Source: Tolypothrix brevis GSE-NOS-MK-07-07A (GTDB lineage: Bacteria; Cyanobacteriota; Cyanobacteriia; Cyanobacteriales; Nostocaceae). Taken from it: a DNA stretch of 64,000 nucleotides. Position 1 is the first letter of the stretch. Each line of letters starts with the position of its first letter. Below are positions 49,408-58,530 of this stretch, in pieces. The stretch is from the NCBI GenBank assembly GCA_019358985.1, contig JAHHIJ010000003.1:62001-126000 (forward strand). The letters run 5' to 3'. The notes beneath the pieces are model-generated. The model searched no databases. It saw only the letters and a program-made list of their open reading frames with translations, and had not been told where the DNA came from. A program made the position numbers and the translations under genes.

Positions 49408-50673
49408 CTATAAGTGAATTTTGGCAAAATATCTAAATCTAATGCTAGGGAGTGCGATCGCATCTGCAAATAGCTGTTCATACTGATCGAGTGCTTGCTC
49501 AAAAGAATAGCGCTCTATGGCAAATTCTCTTCCTTTCTTACCTAGCATTTCTCTTTTCACAGGATTGGTATATAAGTCCATAACCGCTGCTGCCAACGCT
49601 GACGGTAATTCTGGTTTCACTACTATACCACCACTTTGGCGAATTGCTTTGGCTGCGGTTCCGCTAGCGGGAACTGAACCAATAATTGCCCGACCACTTG
49701 CTAATAATAATGGTATTTTGGAAGGCATGTTGAAGGAAATTACATTGCTCTTCTGCACAATCAAACCGATATCCGCACCGGCTAACATTTGGGGTAGTTC
49801 TTCTCTCGGCTCTAAAGGTAGGAGTACTACGTTGTCTGCCCCACAAGTTTGGCAATATTTCTCCAATCTTTCTAAAGCCTGTGATTCCCCAGCGATGGCA
49901 AAAACAATTTCTGGTATGTGACGCAAGAGAACTGCTGCTTCTACTACTGTTTCTAAACCTTGTGTCAGCGCAATGTTACCTGAGTAAAGAACTACAAATT
50001 TATCATCTAGTTTATTGGCTTTTTTCCAAGGGTTGTTTTCTTTTGGTAAAGGACGGATAAAGTTTACATCTACCCAATTAGGAATACACCTAATTTTACT
50101 AGGCGAAACTCCCTTTTTTATTAAATTTTCGACAAATCCGTCAGCAATAACACTGATGCTGTCTGCTGTGCAGTAAGCAAATTTCTCTAGTGTTTCCAAG
50201 GCTCGGATCATCCATTTATTTCTGATCAGCCCAACACGTACAGCAGCTTCTGGTAAAATATCTTGTACATTCAGCACCACTGGGCAGTTATATAAATAAC
50301 CCAGCAAAGCTGCTGGCAAGGAAATCATCAGTGGCGGAACCGTCAAAAGAACTACATCGGGTCGCCACCCGTTTAAAGCTTGGGGGATACTTGTGAAAAC
50401 GAAGCTTAATTCTAGTAGCAGTCTATCTAGGAGGTTGGGTTTAGACTTTATTCGCAGATAGCTACGTTGGATAGTGACGCCATTTTTTTCTTCTGTCACA
50501 TACCATTTACCCCGATAACCATCGTAAATTTGGCGTTGAGGATAGTTGGGCATACCTGTAATTACCCGAACCGAATGACCTCGCTTCACTAGTCCTTCTG
50601 CCAGTTCAGTCATTAAAGGAGCAATCCCAATTGGCTCTGGATCATAGTTGTAAGAATAAATCAGAATCTGCAT
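49408..50673 (-). CDS. Glycosyltransferase family 4 (WbuB-like)
   Basis: A 421-residue GT-B glycosyltransferase resembling WbuB/WcaI colanic-acid-type enzymes. The N-terminus ILIYSYNYDPEPIGIAPLMT (sugar acceptor region) and GHSVRVITGMPNYPQRQIYD are typical; the C-terminal GT4 domain shows FVVLYSGNIALTQGLETVVE, NVVLLPLEPREELPQMLAGA and the EX7E-like region NMPSKIPLLLASGRAIIGSV. It acts at the cytoplasmic face in exopolysaccharide or O-antigen assembly. No polysaccharide cluster surrounds it. A HIP1 site lies near its C-terminus. The substrate is unknown. Confidence 0.92.
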   Translation of the reverse strand: MQILIYSYNYDPEPIGIAPLMTELAEGLVKRGHSVRVITGMPNYPQRQIYDGYRGKWYVTEEKNGVTIQRSYLRIKSKPNLLDRLLLELSFVFTSIPQALNGWRPDVVLLTVPPLMISLPAALLGYLYNCPVVLNVQDILPEAAVRVGLIRNKWMIRALETLEKFAYCTADSISVIADGFVENLIKKGVSPSKIRCIPNWVDVNFIRPLPKENNPWKKANKLDDKFVVLYSGNIALTQGLETVVEAAVLLRHIPEIVFAIAGESQALERLEKYCQTCGADNVVLLPLEPREELPQMLAGADIGLIVQKSNVISFNMPSKIPLLLASGRAIIGSVPASGTAAKAIRQSGGIVVKPELPSALAAAVMDLYTNPVKREMLGKKGREFAIERYSFEQALDQYEQLFADAIALPSIRFRYFAKIHL

Positions 50674-51280
50674 AATCTATCTTAAAAATAAAGGCATTTG
50701 GACTCGGGTAAGAAGAAAGTATATTTTTATTTTTTTGTTTGATAAATCATCCGTGGGATCTCCGCTAGTTAATTTGTTGCAGTCACCGTATAAGTGTCAA
50801 CTCTGTCTCATTCTTATTTATAGTTATTATTGCCACTTTTATGCTTTAAGTTACTGCGAAGATTCGTGCATCGCCATTAAAATCCACAACAAATTTAAAA
50901 CCATTCATCCGTAATTTAAACTAGTGGTCTTCATGTTTAACGTAGCAGATAAGACCATTGATTACAACACCCCCTGGTTTGACTACAATTCTTATTTTTC
51001 TAGGGCTGGTTGACGCACGGCTTTGATAAAAGGCAGTAACACCCGCGTCGCAAAAAGAACAAGAAATGGTAATGCTGTCAAAACTTCATAATTGTTCACT
51101 AGCCCTAGTCCTAAAAGTTGTAAAATGACAAAGTAGAAACGTAGCATTGCTACGTCTCTTTGTTCTTATGTCTAATCTCAGTATCGTTACCAAGAATTTG
51201 GGGTTTAAAGCCCCGTCCTTATAGGACGGATTTTCTTAACTTTTAGATTCAGAGATAATTCATTATCTCAAAAGCGCAGT
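50674..51280. other. Gene-free spacer with remnants and repeats
   Basis: 600 bp without an intact gene. It holds a 3' gene remnant (minus strand, 50992-51135), a mutated GTAGAAACGTAGCA palindrome (51133-51161), an IS200/IS605-like end sequence in reverse orientation (51197-51217) and a small hairpin CCGTCC ttata GGACGG (51213-51229). The rest is AT-rich and featureless. Confidence 0.5.
50992..51135 (-). pseudogene. C-terminal remnant of an unidentified membrane protein
   Basis: The minus strand reads FVILQLLGLGLVNNYEVLTA followed by PFLVLFATRVLLPFIKAVRQ and PALEK before a TAA. Two hydrophobic helices and a basic tail suggest the end of a polytopic protein. Upstream the frame is cut by a palindromic repeat, so this is probably a broken gene. 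The family is not recognised. Confidence 0.4.
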
Positions 51281-51595
51281 TTAACTTTTTTGTCTCAACT
51301 GCTGTATCAATAATTGCACTCCTAAAGCGAACAAACCAAGGGTTACGATGGCAAATACCGCTGTTCCTAAAGTGAATACACCTAGAACTAGGGTACGCAC
51401 TGCGGAGGAAATTCTGATAGTCAATTGGTTTTGTGAATGGATGGGGTTTGTGGCAAATCTGATAGCGATCGCATTTAGTAGAGAGTATACTGCGATCGCT
51501 AGTCCTCCAGAAATTATTGACCCAGTTAAACAGCGTAATGGAGTCGCTGTATTTTTTTCTGTCTCTGGTTGTTGAATTAAATTTGGATCACTCAT
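51281..51595 (-). CDS. DUF3082 membrane protein
   Basis: A 104-residue protein of the cyanobacterial DUF3082 family with two transmembrane helices, CLTGSIISGGLAIAVYSLLN and VLGVFTLGTAVFAIVTLGLF, a short polar N-terminus and the ending LGVQLLIQQLRQ. Function unknown; in many cyanobacteria it follows ispE, as here apart from an intervening DUF4058 gene. Confidence 0.85.
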   Translation of the reverse strand: MSDPNLIQQPETEKNTATPLRCLTGSIISGGLAIAVYSLLNAIAIRFATNPIHSQNQLTIRISSAVRTLVLGVFTLGTAVFAIVTLGLFALGVQLLIQQLRQKS

Positions 51596-51700
51596 AGGAT
51601 TTTAGATTGGTAATTGAGAATTGGAAAAGGACAAGGAAATCGTTAAAAAGCTGAATTATAAGCTTTTTGACTTTTGACCTTTGACTTCCCCCTTGCGGTA

Positions 51701-52486
51701 CTATTTCCTAGTCCCTATTCCGCGTATAATTGTATCAGCCCATGCTTTATCCTCTGCTTTTAGTGGTGGTATTGGCTCTTGATTATAATCAATAGTTAAA
51801 TAATATCTAGCACGCGCATATATTCGACTTAATAAAGGTTGCAAATCTAAAATCACTTCTTTATCTCCTGATTGCAAAGGTAACACGAAAGGAGGAATTT
51901 TTTCGCGAACGCTAAAGCCGTATAATTTAGCTTGAGGGCGAATTTCACTTTGACTAACAACTATGCGGTAATCTGTTGCTGGCACTTCTCCTAATAAAGA
52001 CATTTGCCGACCATTTCTGAGGAAATCAATTTCTACTAAATGCGTCAAACTAGCTAAAACTTGTTTTCGCTTTCGTTCATAAGCTTTTCTTCCTTCACCT
52101 GCTCGTTTATTTTTAGGAGAGAGAATTTCAATTGTTGTGATCACAAATCCCGTGTCTATCTCTCGAATTTCTAAGTAACTTTCTGTGACATTTTCTGGCA
52201 TGGGTATTGTCACCGTTACCCCATCTGTAGTAGCTACTTGTGTAGCTGTTGATGAATGCTCTTTCTGATTTGATTGTTGAGAAAAAATAGTCACATCAGG
52301 AATACCTACCAAGAGAGAATCCTCTTCATCACTTAAATAAGTACGCTGCTCAATGGCAACTCGATATTGAGGAGGTATGTTTGGCTCAATCTCGTCCGCT
52401 ATAATTGCGATTAACCGATGATGTACTTCTGACCAAAATACGGGATTTTCCAGATAAGGATTCATCCCTGGAAATGGAGAATTCAT
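51701..52486 (-). CDS. DUF4058 protein
   Basis: A 261-residue DUF4058 protein, a family found mainly in cyanobacteria and planctomycetes and of unknown function. Signatures: MNSPFPGMNPYLENPVFWSE at the start, EVHHRLIAIIADEI, YLEIREIDTGFVITTIEILS and PKNKRAGEGRKAYERKRKQV in the middle, then VEIDFLRNGRQMSLLGEVPA. The Glu-Ile-Leu-Ser-Pro-Lys-Asn-Lys segment recalls the E-x-K part of the PD-(D/E)XK fold, as in the related Uma2 group. It appears inserted between ispE and DUF3082. Confidence 0.88.
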   Translation of the reverse strand: MNSPFPGMNPYLENPVFWSEVHHRLIAIIADEIEPNIPPQYRVAIEQRTYLSDEEDSLLVGIPDVTIFSQQSNQKEHSSTATQVATTDGVTVTIPMPENVTESYLEIREIDTGFVITTIEILSPKNKRAGEGRKAYERKRKQVLASLTHLVEIDFLRNGRQMSLLGEVPATDYRIVVSQSEIRPQAKLYGFSVREKIPPFVLPLQSGDKEVILDLQPLLSRIYARARYYLTIDYNQEPIPPLKAEDKAWADTIIRGIGTRK

Positions 52487-52500
52487 AGGACTATGTTCTG

Positions 52501-53445
52501 TTAAGATACTATCTGAATTCCATGGGCGATCGCTTGAGTTACAAACAATTCTAAATCTTCATTCTGCGTCGCTGTTTTCACTTGCTGCTTAACTTGTTCT
52601 GCATGTTCTTGAGACTCACACAGCGCAAACACACTTGGTCCAGAACCAGACATCATCGTTCCCAAAACTCCTGCATTTACAAAAGTTTCTCGCAACTGCA
52701 ATACTTGCGGATAAGCTGGTAATACCACCTTTTCTAAATCATTATGCAGTCTTTGAGCAATTTCTTTAGCATCTTGATGTAAGATTGCTTTTACCATTTC
52801 TCCTGAATGGACTGCTGACGCACGAACCGCTAAATTATCGCTATCTCTAATATAAGAATCGCTATACTCTTGTCGATAGCTTTTATAAGCCCAAGGTGTA
52901 GAAACTTCTAAACTTTTGTATTTAGCCAATACTATATATATGTTATTTAAACTTGGCAAAGGAGAAAGTTGTTCACCTCTACCTGTAGCGATGGCTGTTC
53001 CACCGGCAACGCAAAATGGTACATCTGAACCTAAAGTAGCTCCAAGTTCTTCTAATTCTGACTGAGTTAATCCCAACTTCCACAATAAATTAATTCCTAC
53101 CAAAACGGCTGCTGCATTCGTCGAACCCCCAGCTAAACCAGCAGCTACAGGAATGCGTTTGGTGATCGTGATTTCTACACCTCCGTATTTAGCAAAGATG
53201 TTAGGAAATTGCGTTGCCATTAATTCGGCTGCTCGGTATGCCAGATTAGTTTGGTCTGTCGGTACTTGAGGATGGTTGCAGCGGACGCGAATCGTGTCAG
53301 TGCTGATAGAATGCAACTCGATTTCGTCTGCCAAGTCGATGCTTTGCAGTATCATAGCTAACTCGTGGTAGTTATCAGAGCGATCGCCGATAATTTCCAA
53401 ATACAAGTTGATCTTAGCAGGAGCAATTAAGGTGTAGGAATGCAT
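52501..53445 (-). CDS. ispE: 4-diphosphocytidyl-2-C-methyl-D-erythritol kinase
   Basis: IspE phosphorylates CDP-ME with ATP in the MEP pathway of isoprenoid (carotenoid, quinone, phytol) synthesis. The 314-residue product is a GHMP kinase: motif 1 TLIAPAKINLYLEI, ATP-binding PVAAGLAGGSTNAAAVLVGI, GSDVPFCVAGGTAIATGRGE and C-terminal motif GVLGTMMSGSGPSVFAL. It lies 33 bp downstream of rsmA on the same strand, a conserved pair in cyanobacteria, and is probably co-transcribed. Confidence 0.97.
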   Translation of the reverse strand: MHSYTLIAPAKINLYLEIIGDRSDNYHELAMILQSIDLADEIELHSISTDTIRVRCNHPQVPTDQTNLAYRAAELMATQFPNIFAKYGGVEITITKRIPVAAGLAGGSTNAAAVLVGINLLWKLGLTQSELEELGATLGSDVPFCVAGGTAIATGRGEQLSPLPSLNNIYIVLAKYKSLEVSTPWAYKSYRQEYSDSYIRDSDNLAVRASAVHSGEMVKAILHQDAKEIAQRLHNDLEKVVLPAYPQVLQLRETFVNAGVLGTMMSGSGPSVFALCESQEHAEQVKQQVKTATQNEDLELFVTQAIAHGIQIVS

Positions 53446-53478
53446 ATTGAAAAGGATAAAGGATGAAAAATGAAAGTT

Positions 53479-54309
53479 TTACGCTTCAGACTTCATAATA
53501 TTTACTAACTGATTTGCCAGTGCTACCCATTGAGAAACGCTAACGTCTTCAGCACGGACTTGAGGATTTATTTCTAATTGTTCTAGTAATTGTGTCAGGC
53601 TGGCGCGTTCTACAATCGACTGCAAATTATTTCTTAACATTTTGCGCTTTTCCCCAAATCCTAACTTTACCAAAGTTTCCAATCGTCGCGGGTCATTTGC
53701 TGGTGGTTCTATTTGGTAGGGAACTAACCGCACGACTGCTGAATCTACTTTCGGAGGTGGGGAAAATGCAGTTGCGGGTACTGTACAAATTAACTTACAT
53801 TCAGCTAAATATTGTACCCGCACGCTTAATGCTCCAAAGGCTTTCGAGCCTGGTTTAGCATATAATCTTTCTCCTACTTCTTTTTGTACTAGTAGTACTA
53901 TTGAATCAAATGGTTGAGAATTTGGTTTGCTGATGGTACCAAGGAGCTTTTCTATAATTGGTCCAGTGATGTTATAGGGAATATTAGCTACAACTTTATT
54001 TGGATTTTGAAACGCTTCAAAAGGTGCAAGATGAGATGGTAAATCTAAAGTGAGAAAATCTCCTTGCAGAAGTAAAAATTTATCACTTTGACCCAGTTGT
54101 TTGACTAATAATTTGCACAAGTCACGGTCAATTTCCACTGCGAGTAAAGATTTGACGTTTGGTAATAAACGACGAGTGAGAATGCCGGTACCAGGTCCAA
54201 TTTCCAGAATGCGATCGCTTTCTTGACATTCAGCTGCTTCTACTATTGACTGAAGTGCCTTTTCGCTTTTTAGCCAATGTTGGGCAAAGTTCTTACGTGG
54301 TCTTATCAT
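53479..54309 (-). CDS. rsmA: 16S rRNA dimethyladenosine transferase
   Basis: RsmA (KsgA) dimethylates A1518 and A1519 of 16S rRNA late in 30S assembly. The 276-residue product shows the start IRPRKNFAQHWLKSEKALQS, SAM motif ILEIGPGTGILTRRLLP, the acidic LLAVEIDRDLCKLL, the catalytic VVANIPYNITGPIIEKLL and the C-terminal AFSPPPKVDSAVVRLVP. It precedes ispE on the same strand. Confidence 0.97.
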   Translation of the reverse strand: MIRPRKNFAQHWLKSEKALQSIVEAAECQESDRILEIGPGTGILTRRLLPNVKSLLAVEIDRDLCKLLVKQLGQSDKFLLLQGDFLTLDLPSHLAPFEAFQNPNKVVANIPYNITGPIIEKLLGTISKPNSQPFDSIVLLVQKEVGERLYAKPGSKAFGALSVRVQYLAECKLICTVPATAFSPPPKVDSAVVRLVPYQIEPPANDPRRLETLVKLGFGEKRKMLRNNLQSIVERASLTQLLEQLEINPQVRAEDVSVSQWVALANQLVNIMKSEA

Positions 54310-54417
54310 CTATATTGCTCCTAAATTCTATGTTTGAGATTTTTTAATGTTAATATTTCATCATTTTATCGTTAGATATATTGACTTATGCAATATAGTA
54401 TGATGCTCAGGAGAAAA

Positions 54418-54527
54418 TTACAGCAGATTGCGTTATTATTAAATACACGTAGAGACGTTCCGGTGGAACGTCTTTACAGGGTTTTGGGTTTTACTCATGT
54501 ACCTCCTAAGGAGTGAAATCTGCTGTA
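54418..54527. mobile_element. 110-bp MITE-like element, copy D
   Basis: Same ends and interior as copy A at 22351-22460; only one difference is seen (ggtgg instead of ggcgg in the palindrome core). Such identity over 110 bp, 32 kb apart, indicates recent movement or gene conversion. Confidence 0.85.
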
Positions 54528-54675
54528 TAACACTTAGTGTCAGAATAAAAGCGATCGCTTAATTATCCATAAAATTTACACAAGTGTCATATTTTTTCAT
54601 GTTCGAGAATGTCAATAGTCACGCATTCAACAGCCCAAAAAATCTTGACCCTTGACTCTAAAATTCTTTATTACC

Positions 54676-55254
54676 ATGACAGACATTATTGTAAACTTCA
54701 ACTCCATCATTACACTCACAGACGAAGACTTTTATCAACTATGTCGGAAAAACCCTGATGTCAAATTTGAACGCAATGCCAAAGGAGAATTACTTATAAT
54801 GTCACCGACTGGAGGAGAAACAGGAAACTGTAATGTTGAAATCGCGACAGATTTTGTTATTTGGAATCGACAAACAAAACTTGGAGTTTGCTTTGATTCT
54901 TCCACCTGCTTTAAACTACCCAATGGTGCAAATCGTTCTCCCGATGTTTCTTGGATAAGACAAGATAGATGGGATGCACTTACCCCTGAACAGCAAAAGA
55001 AATTTCCACCAATAGCCCCAGATTTTGTTTTAGAGTTAATGTCACCAACTGATAGATTGCAAGAAACACAATCTAAAATGCAAGAATATATAGAGAACCA
55101 AGTGAAGCTTGGGTGGCTAATTAATCGCAAAGCACGTCAAGCTGAAATTTATCGTCAAGGACAACCAGTAGAAATAATCGAATCTCCAAAAAGATTATCA
55201 GGAGAAGATGTTTTACCAGGTTTTATTTTAGATTTGCAAATACTCTGGGAGTAA
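54676..55254 (+). CDS. Uma2-family putative endonuclease (DUF820)
   Basis: A ~192-residue Uma2 protein: TLTDEDFYQLCRKNPDVKFE, RNAKGELLIMSPTGGETGNC, ANRSPDVSWIRQDRWDALTP with the Asp, PPIAPDFVLELMSPTDRLQE with the Glu, then EYIENQVKLGWLINRKARQA and PGFILDLQILW. It is the third member of this family in the window. The ATG at 54676 is chosen; an upstream TTG (54652) falls in STRR-like sequence and gives a non-conserved extension. Function unknown. Confidence 0.88.
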   Translation: MTDIIVNFNSIITLTDEDFYQLCRKNPDVKFERNAKGELLIMSPTGGETGNCNVEIATDFVIWNRQTKLGVCFDSSTCFKLPNGANRSPDVSWIRQDRWDALTPEQQKKFPPIAPDFVLELMSPTDRLQETQSKMQEYIENQVKLGWLINRKARQAEIYRQGQPVEIIESPKRLSGEDVLPGFILDLQILWE

Positions 55255-55336
55255 GGGTTTGAAATAGACCAAAAATAATTCATCCAATTTCTTGATAATT
55301 TATGCGAAGTTTATACTACCCATATTGAAGTTGATT

Positions 55337-55427
55337 AGGACTTACGCACTCGCTACGAGAAAACAAGACTTTGAGATTGCTTCCTTGCGTCGCAATGACG
55401 GAAATACGTAGCCTGTGCGTAAGTCCT
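55337..55427. mobile_element. 91-bp MITE-like element, aggacttacgcac ends
   Basis: Inverted ends AGGACTTACGCAC and GTGCGTAAGTCCT are a perfect 13-bp match; cgctacg and cgtagcc extend the symmetry. The right end repeats the gcgtaagtcct seen at 8702-8710. Non-coding. Confidence 0.8.
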
Positions 55428-55453
55428 GTTGATAAAACAACACAGGGACAAAA

Positions 55454-55529
55454 TTATGGGGAGCATCCCACTTTTGAACAAATATTTTACCCGACACCCT
55501 AGTACCGCACAGGAATGCTCCCAAATTAT
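55454..55529. repeat. Inverted-repeat element, ggggagcat ends
   Basis: attatggggagcatccc and aggaatgctcccaaattat are inverted with minor gaps, enclosing about 45 bp of unique sequence. It lies beside the 91-bp MITE and just downstream of dnaE-C. Non-coding. Confidence 0.65.
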
Positions 55530-55556
55530 GAACACAAATAAAAAATATTATCCCTT

Positions 55557-56936
55557 TTATTCTGGTTCATTGTTAGCTGATATATTATTTTCGCGCAAGT
55601 CCCTAAGCTGTTTTACCTGAGTTGGAAATCCAGCGTTGTTGAGAGCTTGAAAAGCAGTTATAGAATCTTGTACCCAAAATTGTCTGCCAAGAAGAACAGC
55701 TTGACGTGAATTTACGGATTGTATAATACCTATCACTGGCACTTTTGCTTTTTCTCTGTCTCCTGAATGTTCTTTCAAAATAGTTCTGACGCGATTAAGT
55801 TCTTGGATATCTGCCGTTTGTTGAGAAGTTAATTCCATCATTACCAGTTGTACTGTTTCTACTTGTTCGGCATCTTCAACAATAAATTGACGCTTATCGT
55901 CTTTTTGCTCTATTTTACCCCAAATAATCAAGCGTGAATCAACTTGAAGTAGTGAACTTATGCGCTCATAATATTTAGGAAATACTACGGCTTCCGATTG
56001 TGCAGTCAAATCTTCTATTTGCAAAATCGCCATCGGTTCGCCTTTTTTTGTCATTACCTTTTTCACCCCATTTAGCATGACAAGCGCACAAACCATCATT
56101 CCTTCTTTTTGTTCGCCAAATTGTGTCAGATTAATAGGAGCGAGGTATCGCGCTGTTTGCTGTATAGATTTCAACGGATGATCGGATACATAAAAACCTA
56201 AAAGTTCCTTTTCTTTGCGTAACTTTTCCGGTTGGGGTAAATCAGAAACAGGATTTGCTTTCGGGGCAGTTTCAAAAGCTTTACTTGCTTTGTTATTTTG
56301 AGAAATTCCACCATTAAAATCAAACAGATTTCCTTGACCGCTAGCTCTATCTCTAGCGCGGGATTGCGCCCAATCATATACTAATTCCAGGTCTTTGATT
56401 AACTGATGGCGGTTAGATTCAATTTTATCAAAAGCTCCGCAATAAATTAGCGACTCTAAAGCGCGACGATTAACAGCACGTAAATCGACGCGATCGCAAA
56501 AATCAGCCAGAGATTTAAACGATCCTCCTTCGTTCCTCGCTGACAAAATACAAGCGATCGCATTCTGTCCCACATTACGCACTGCACTAAATCCAAATAA
56601 AATATTTTTTGAAAGCGGTGTAAAATCCACTTGACTAATATTAATATCTGGCGGATCTATCTCAATATGCAAACTTGTACAGCTCGCAATATACTTCTGC
56701 ACCTTGTCTGTGTCACCACTGTTAGCCGTTAACAGTGCTGCCATATACTCTAACTGATAATTAGCTTTTAAATATGCAGTTTGATAAGTTACATAAGCAT
56801 ATGCCGTCGAGTGAGATTTATTAAAGCAATTAGAAGCGATTAAACCATTTTTAATGACAAAATTATGGTCGGAACTTACGCCAATGTCATAGACATTTTG
56901 CGTTTCTAGAGATTTACGTGCAATAATTTTAACCAT
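55557..56936 (-). CDS. dnaE2C: DNA polymerase III alpha subunit, C-terminal half with split intein (DnaE-C)
   Basis: The first 36 residues are the C-terminal half of the split DnaE intein: start MVKIIARKSL, the core QNVYDIGVSSDHNF with the block-F His24, and the end LIASN, followed by the +1 extein residues Cys-Phe-Asn. Ligation by trans-splicing to an N-terminal half encoded elsewhere makes full-length DnaE. The extein starts CFNKSHSTAYAYVTYQTAYL and covers the end of the polymerase domain, an HhH region and an OB-fold (MVCALVMLNGVKKVMTKKGE). The product is 459 residues, 36 + 423, the same as in Synechocystis. The true start is the ATG at 56936, not an ATG ten codons upstream. Compared with the Npu intein recalled from memory, about 11 of 36 positions differ, while catalytic residues are kept. 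The symbol is informal. Confidence 0.95.
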   Translation of the reverse strand: MVKIIARKSLETQNVYDIGVSSDHNFVIKNGLIASNCFNKSHSTAYAYVTYQTAYLKANYQLEYMAALLTANSGDTDKVQKYIASCTSLHIEIDPPDINISQVDFTPLSKNILFGFSAVRNVGQNAIACILSARNEGGSFKSLADFCDRVDLRAVNRRALESLIYCGAFDKIESNRHQLIKDLELVYDWAQSRARDRASGQGNLFDFNGGISQNNKASKAFETAPKANPVSDLPQPEKLRKEKELLGFYVSDHPLKSIQQTARYLAPINLTQFGEQKEGMMVCALVMLNGVKKVMTKKGEPMAILQIEDLTAQSEAVVFPKYYERISSLLQVDSRLIIWGKIEQKDDKRQFIVEDAEQVETVQLVMMELTSQQTADIQELNRVRTILKEHSGDREKAKVPVIGIIQSVNSRQAVLLGRQFWVQDSITAFQALNNAGFPTQVKQLRDLRENNISANNEPE

Positions 56937-57012
56937 ACATCTGGAGACTCCAGTACCAATAATCATTAAATTGTACTAAAATTTGAGATTTGAGTCACAA
57001 AGGAAGCAATGC

Positions 57013-58473
57013 ATGGCATCGATCCGCGAGTTGCACACACAGCTAATCAAAAAAGAACGCTCTGCCGTTGAAATTACCCAAGAAGCCTTAGACCGAATTC
57101 AAGCGTTAGAGCCAAAATTGCACAGTTTCTTATGCGTCACCGCAGAACGGGCGCTAGTGCAAGCGCGGGAAGTGGATGCCAAAATTGCCGCCGGACAGGA
57201 AATAGGGATGCTGGCGGGGATTCCCATAGGCATTAAAGACAATATGTGTACCAAGGGTATTCCCACTACTTGCGCGTCTCGGATTCTAGAAAATTTTGTG
57301 CCGCCATATGAATCAACTGTGACGCAAAAACTAGCGGATGCAGATGCGGTGATGGTGGGTAAAACCAATTTAGATGAATTTGCAATGGGTGGTTCTACAG
57401 AAACCTCCGCATATCATATCACCGCTAATCCTTGGGATTTATCGCGGGTTCCTGGTGGTTCTTCTGGGGGTTCAGCAGCAGCAGTAGCAGCGGAAGAATG
57501 TGTAGTTTCTATCGGTTCTGATACTGGTGGTTCGATTCGTCAACCAGCATCGTTTTGTGGTGTTGTCGGGATGAAACCAACTTACGGACTGGTTTCGCGT
57601 TACGGGTTAGTGGCTTTCGCTTCGTCTTTGGATCAAATTGGACCATTTGGACGCAGCGTTGAAGATACAGCAATATTATTGCAGGCGATCGCAGGTTACG
57701 ATCCCAAAGATTCTACCAGTCTGAAAGTTGAAATCCCCAACTACGCTGCCAGCTTAAAACCAGACCTCAAACTCAAAGATAAGCTGAGAATTGGTATCAT
57801 TAAAGAAACTTTTGGCGAAGGCTTAGATTCACAAGTTGAAGAAGCTGTGAATAAAGCGATCGAGCAACTACAACATTTAGGAGCCGAAATTGATGTAGTT
57901 TCCTGTCCTCGGTTCCGCTACGGTTTACCTAGCTATTACATCATCGCCCCATGTGAAGCTTCAGCAAACTTAGCTCGTTACGATGGTGTTAAGTACGGTT
58001 TACGCGCTCCCGATGCTGACAATCTGCTGTCAATGTATACTCGTACTCGTGCCACTGGTTTTGGTGCTGAAGTCAAACGCCGAATTATGATTGGCACTTA
58101 TGCCCTTTCTGCTGGCTATTATGATGCTTTTTATCTGAAAGCACAAAAAGTCCGCACTCTAATTAAAGAAGACTTTGAAAAAGCTTTTCAGAAATTTGAT
58201 GTGTTAGTGTGTCCCACTGCTCCCAGCACTGCTTTCAAAGCCGCTGAAAAAACTACCGACCCCTTGAGCATGTACTTAGTTGACTTGATGACCATTCCCG
58301 TAAATCTTGCTGGTTTACCAGGTTTAAGCGTACCCTGTGGTTTCGATAACAATGGTTTACCAATTGGATTACAGTTAATTAGCAATGTGCTGCGAGAAGA
58401 CCAACTATTTCAAGTAGCTTATGCTTACGAGCAATCAACAAGTTGGCATTTGAGTAAACCGCAATTAAGTTAG
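57013..58473 (+). CDS. gatA: Asp-tRNA(Asn)/Glu-tRNA(Gln) amidotransferase subunit A
   Basis: GatA hydrolyses glutamine and passes ammonia to Glu-tRNA(Gln) or Asp-tRNA(Asn) within the GatCAB complex. The ~486-residue protein has the amidase Ser-cisSer-Lys triad: Lys in [20 protein letters not shown], cis-Ser in [15 protein letters not shown] and nucleophile Ser in [16 protein letters not shown]. The start [10 protein letters not shown] at 57013 has a good ribosome-binding site (aaaggaag); an in-frame codon 30 bp upstream is rejected. It is divergent from dnaE-C with 76 bp between start codons, so both promoters overlap in this short region. GatB and GatC are not nearby. Confidence 0.97.
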   Translation: MASIRELHTQLIKKERSAVEITQEALDRIQALEPKLHSFLCVTAERALVQAREVDAKIAAGQEIGMLAGIPIGIKDNMCTKGIPTTCASRILENFVPPYESTVTQKLADADAVMVGKTNLDEFAMGGSTETSAYHITANPWDLSRVPGGSSGGSAAAVAAEECVVSIGSDTGGSIRQPASFCGVVGMKPTYGLVSRYGLVAFASSLDQIGPFGRSVEDTAILLQAIAGYDPKDSTSLKVEIPNYAASLKPDLKLKDKLRIGIIKETFGEGLDSQVEEAVNKAIEQLQHLGAEIDVVSCPRFRYGLPSYYIIAPCEASANLARYDGVKYGLRAPDADNLLSMYTRTRATGFGAEVKRRIMIGTYALSAGYYDAFYLKAQKVRTLIKEDFEKAFQKFDVLVCPTAPSTAFKAAEKTTDPLSMYLVDLMTIPVNLAGLPGLSVPCGFDNNGLPIGLQLISNVLREDQLFQVAYAYEQSTSWHLSKPQLS

Positions 58474-58530
58474 TTATTCGTCATTGGTCATTGGTCGTTG
58501 GTTTTTGACCCTTGACTATTGACTTCTGGG
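58474..58530. repeat. STRR tract overlapping the end of the RodZ-like gene
   Basis: cattggtcattggtcgttgg followed by ttgacccttgactattgact: heptamer repeats fill the gatA-rodZ gap and encode the last residues (NSQGSKTNDQ) of the RodZ-like protein on the minus strand. Confidence 0.75.

Noticed and set aside
55353-55535. Short open frames between Uma2 and dnaE-C
   Set aside because: They run through two inverted-repeat elements and carry no conserved sequence.
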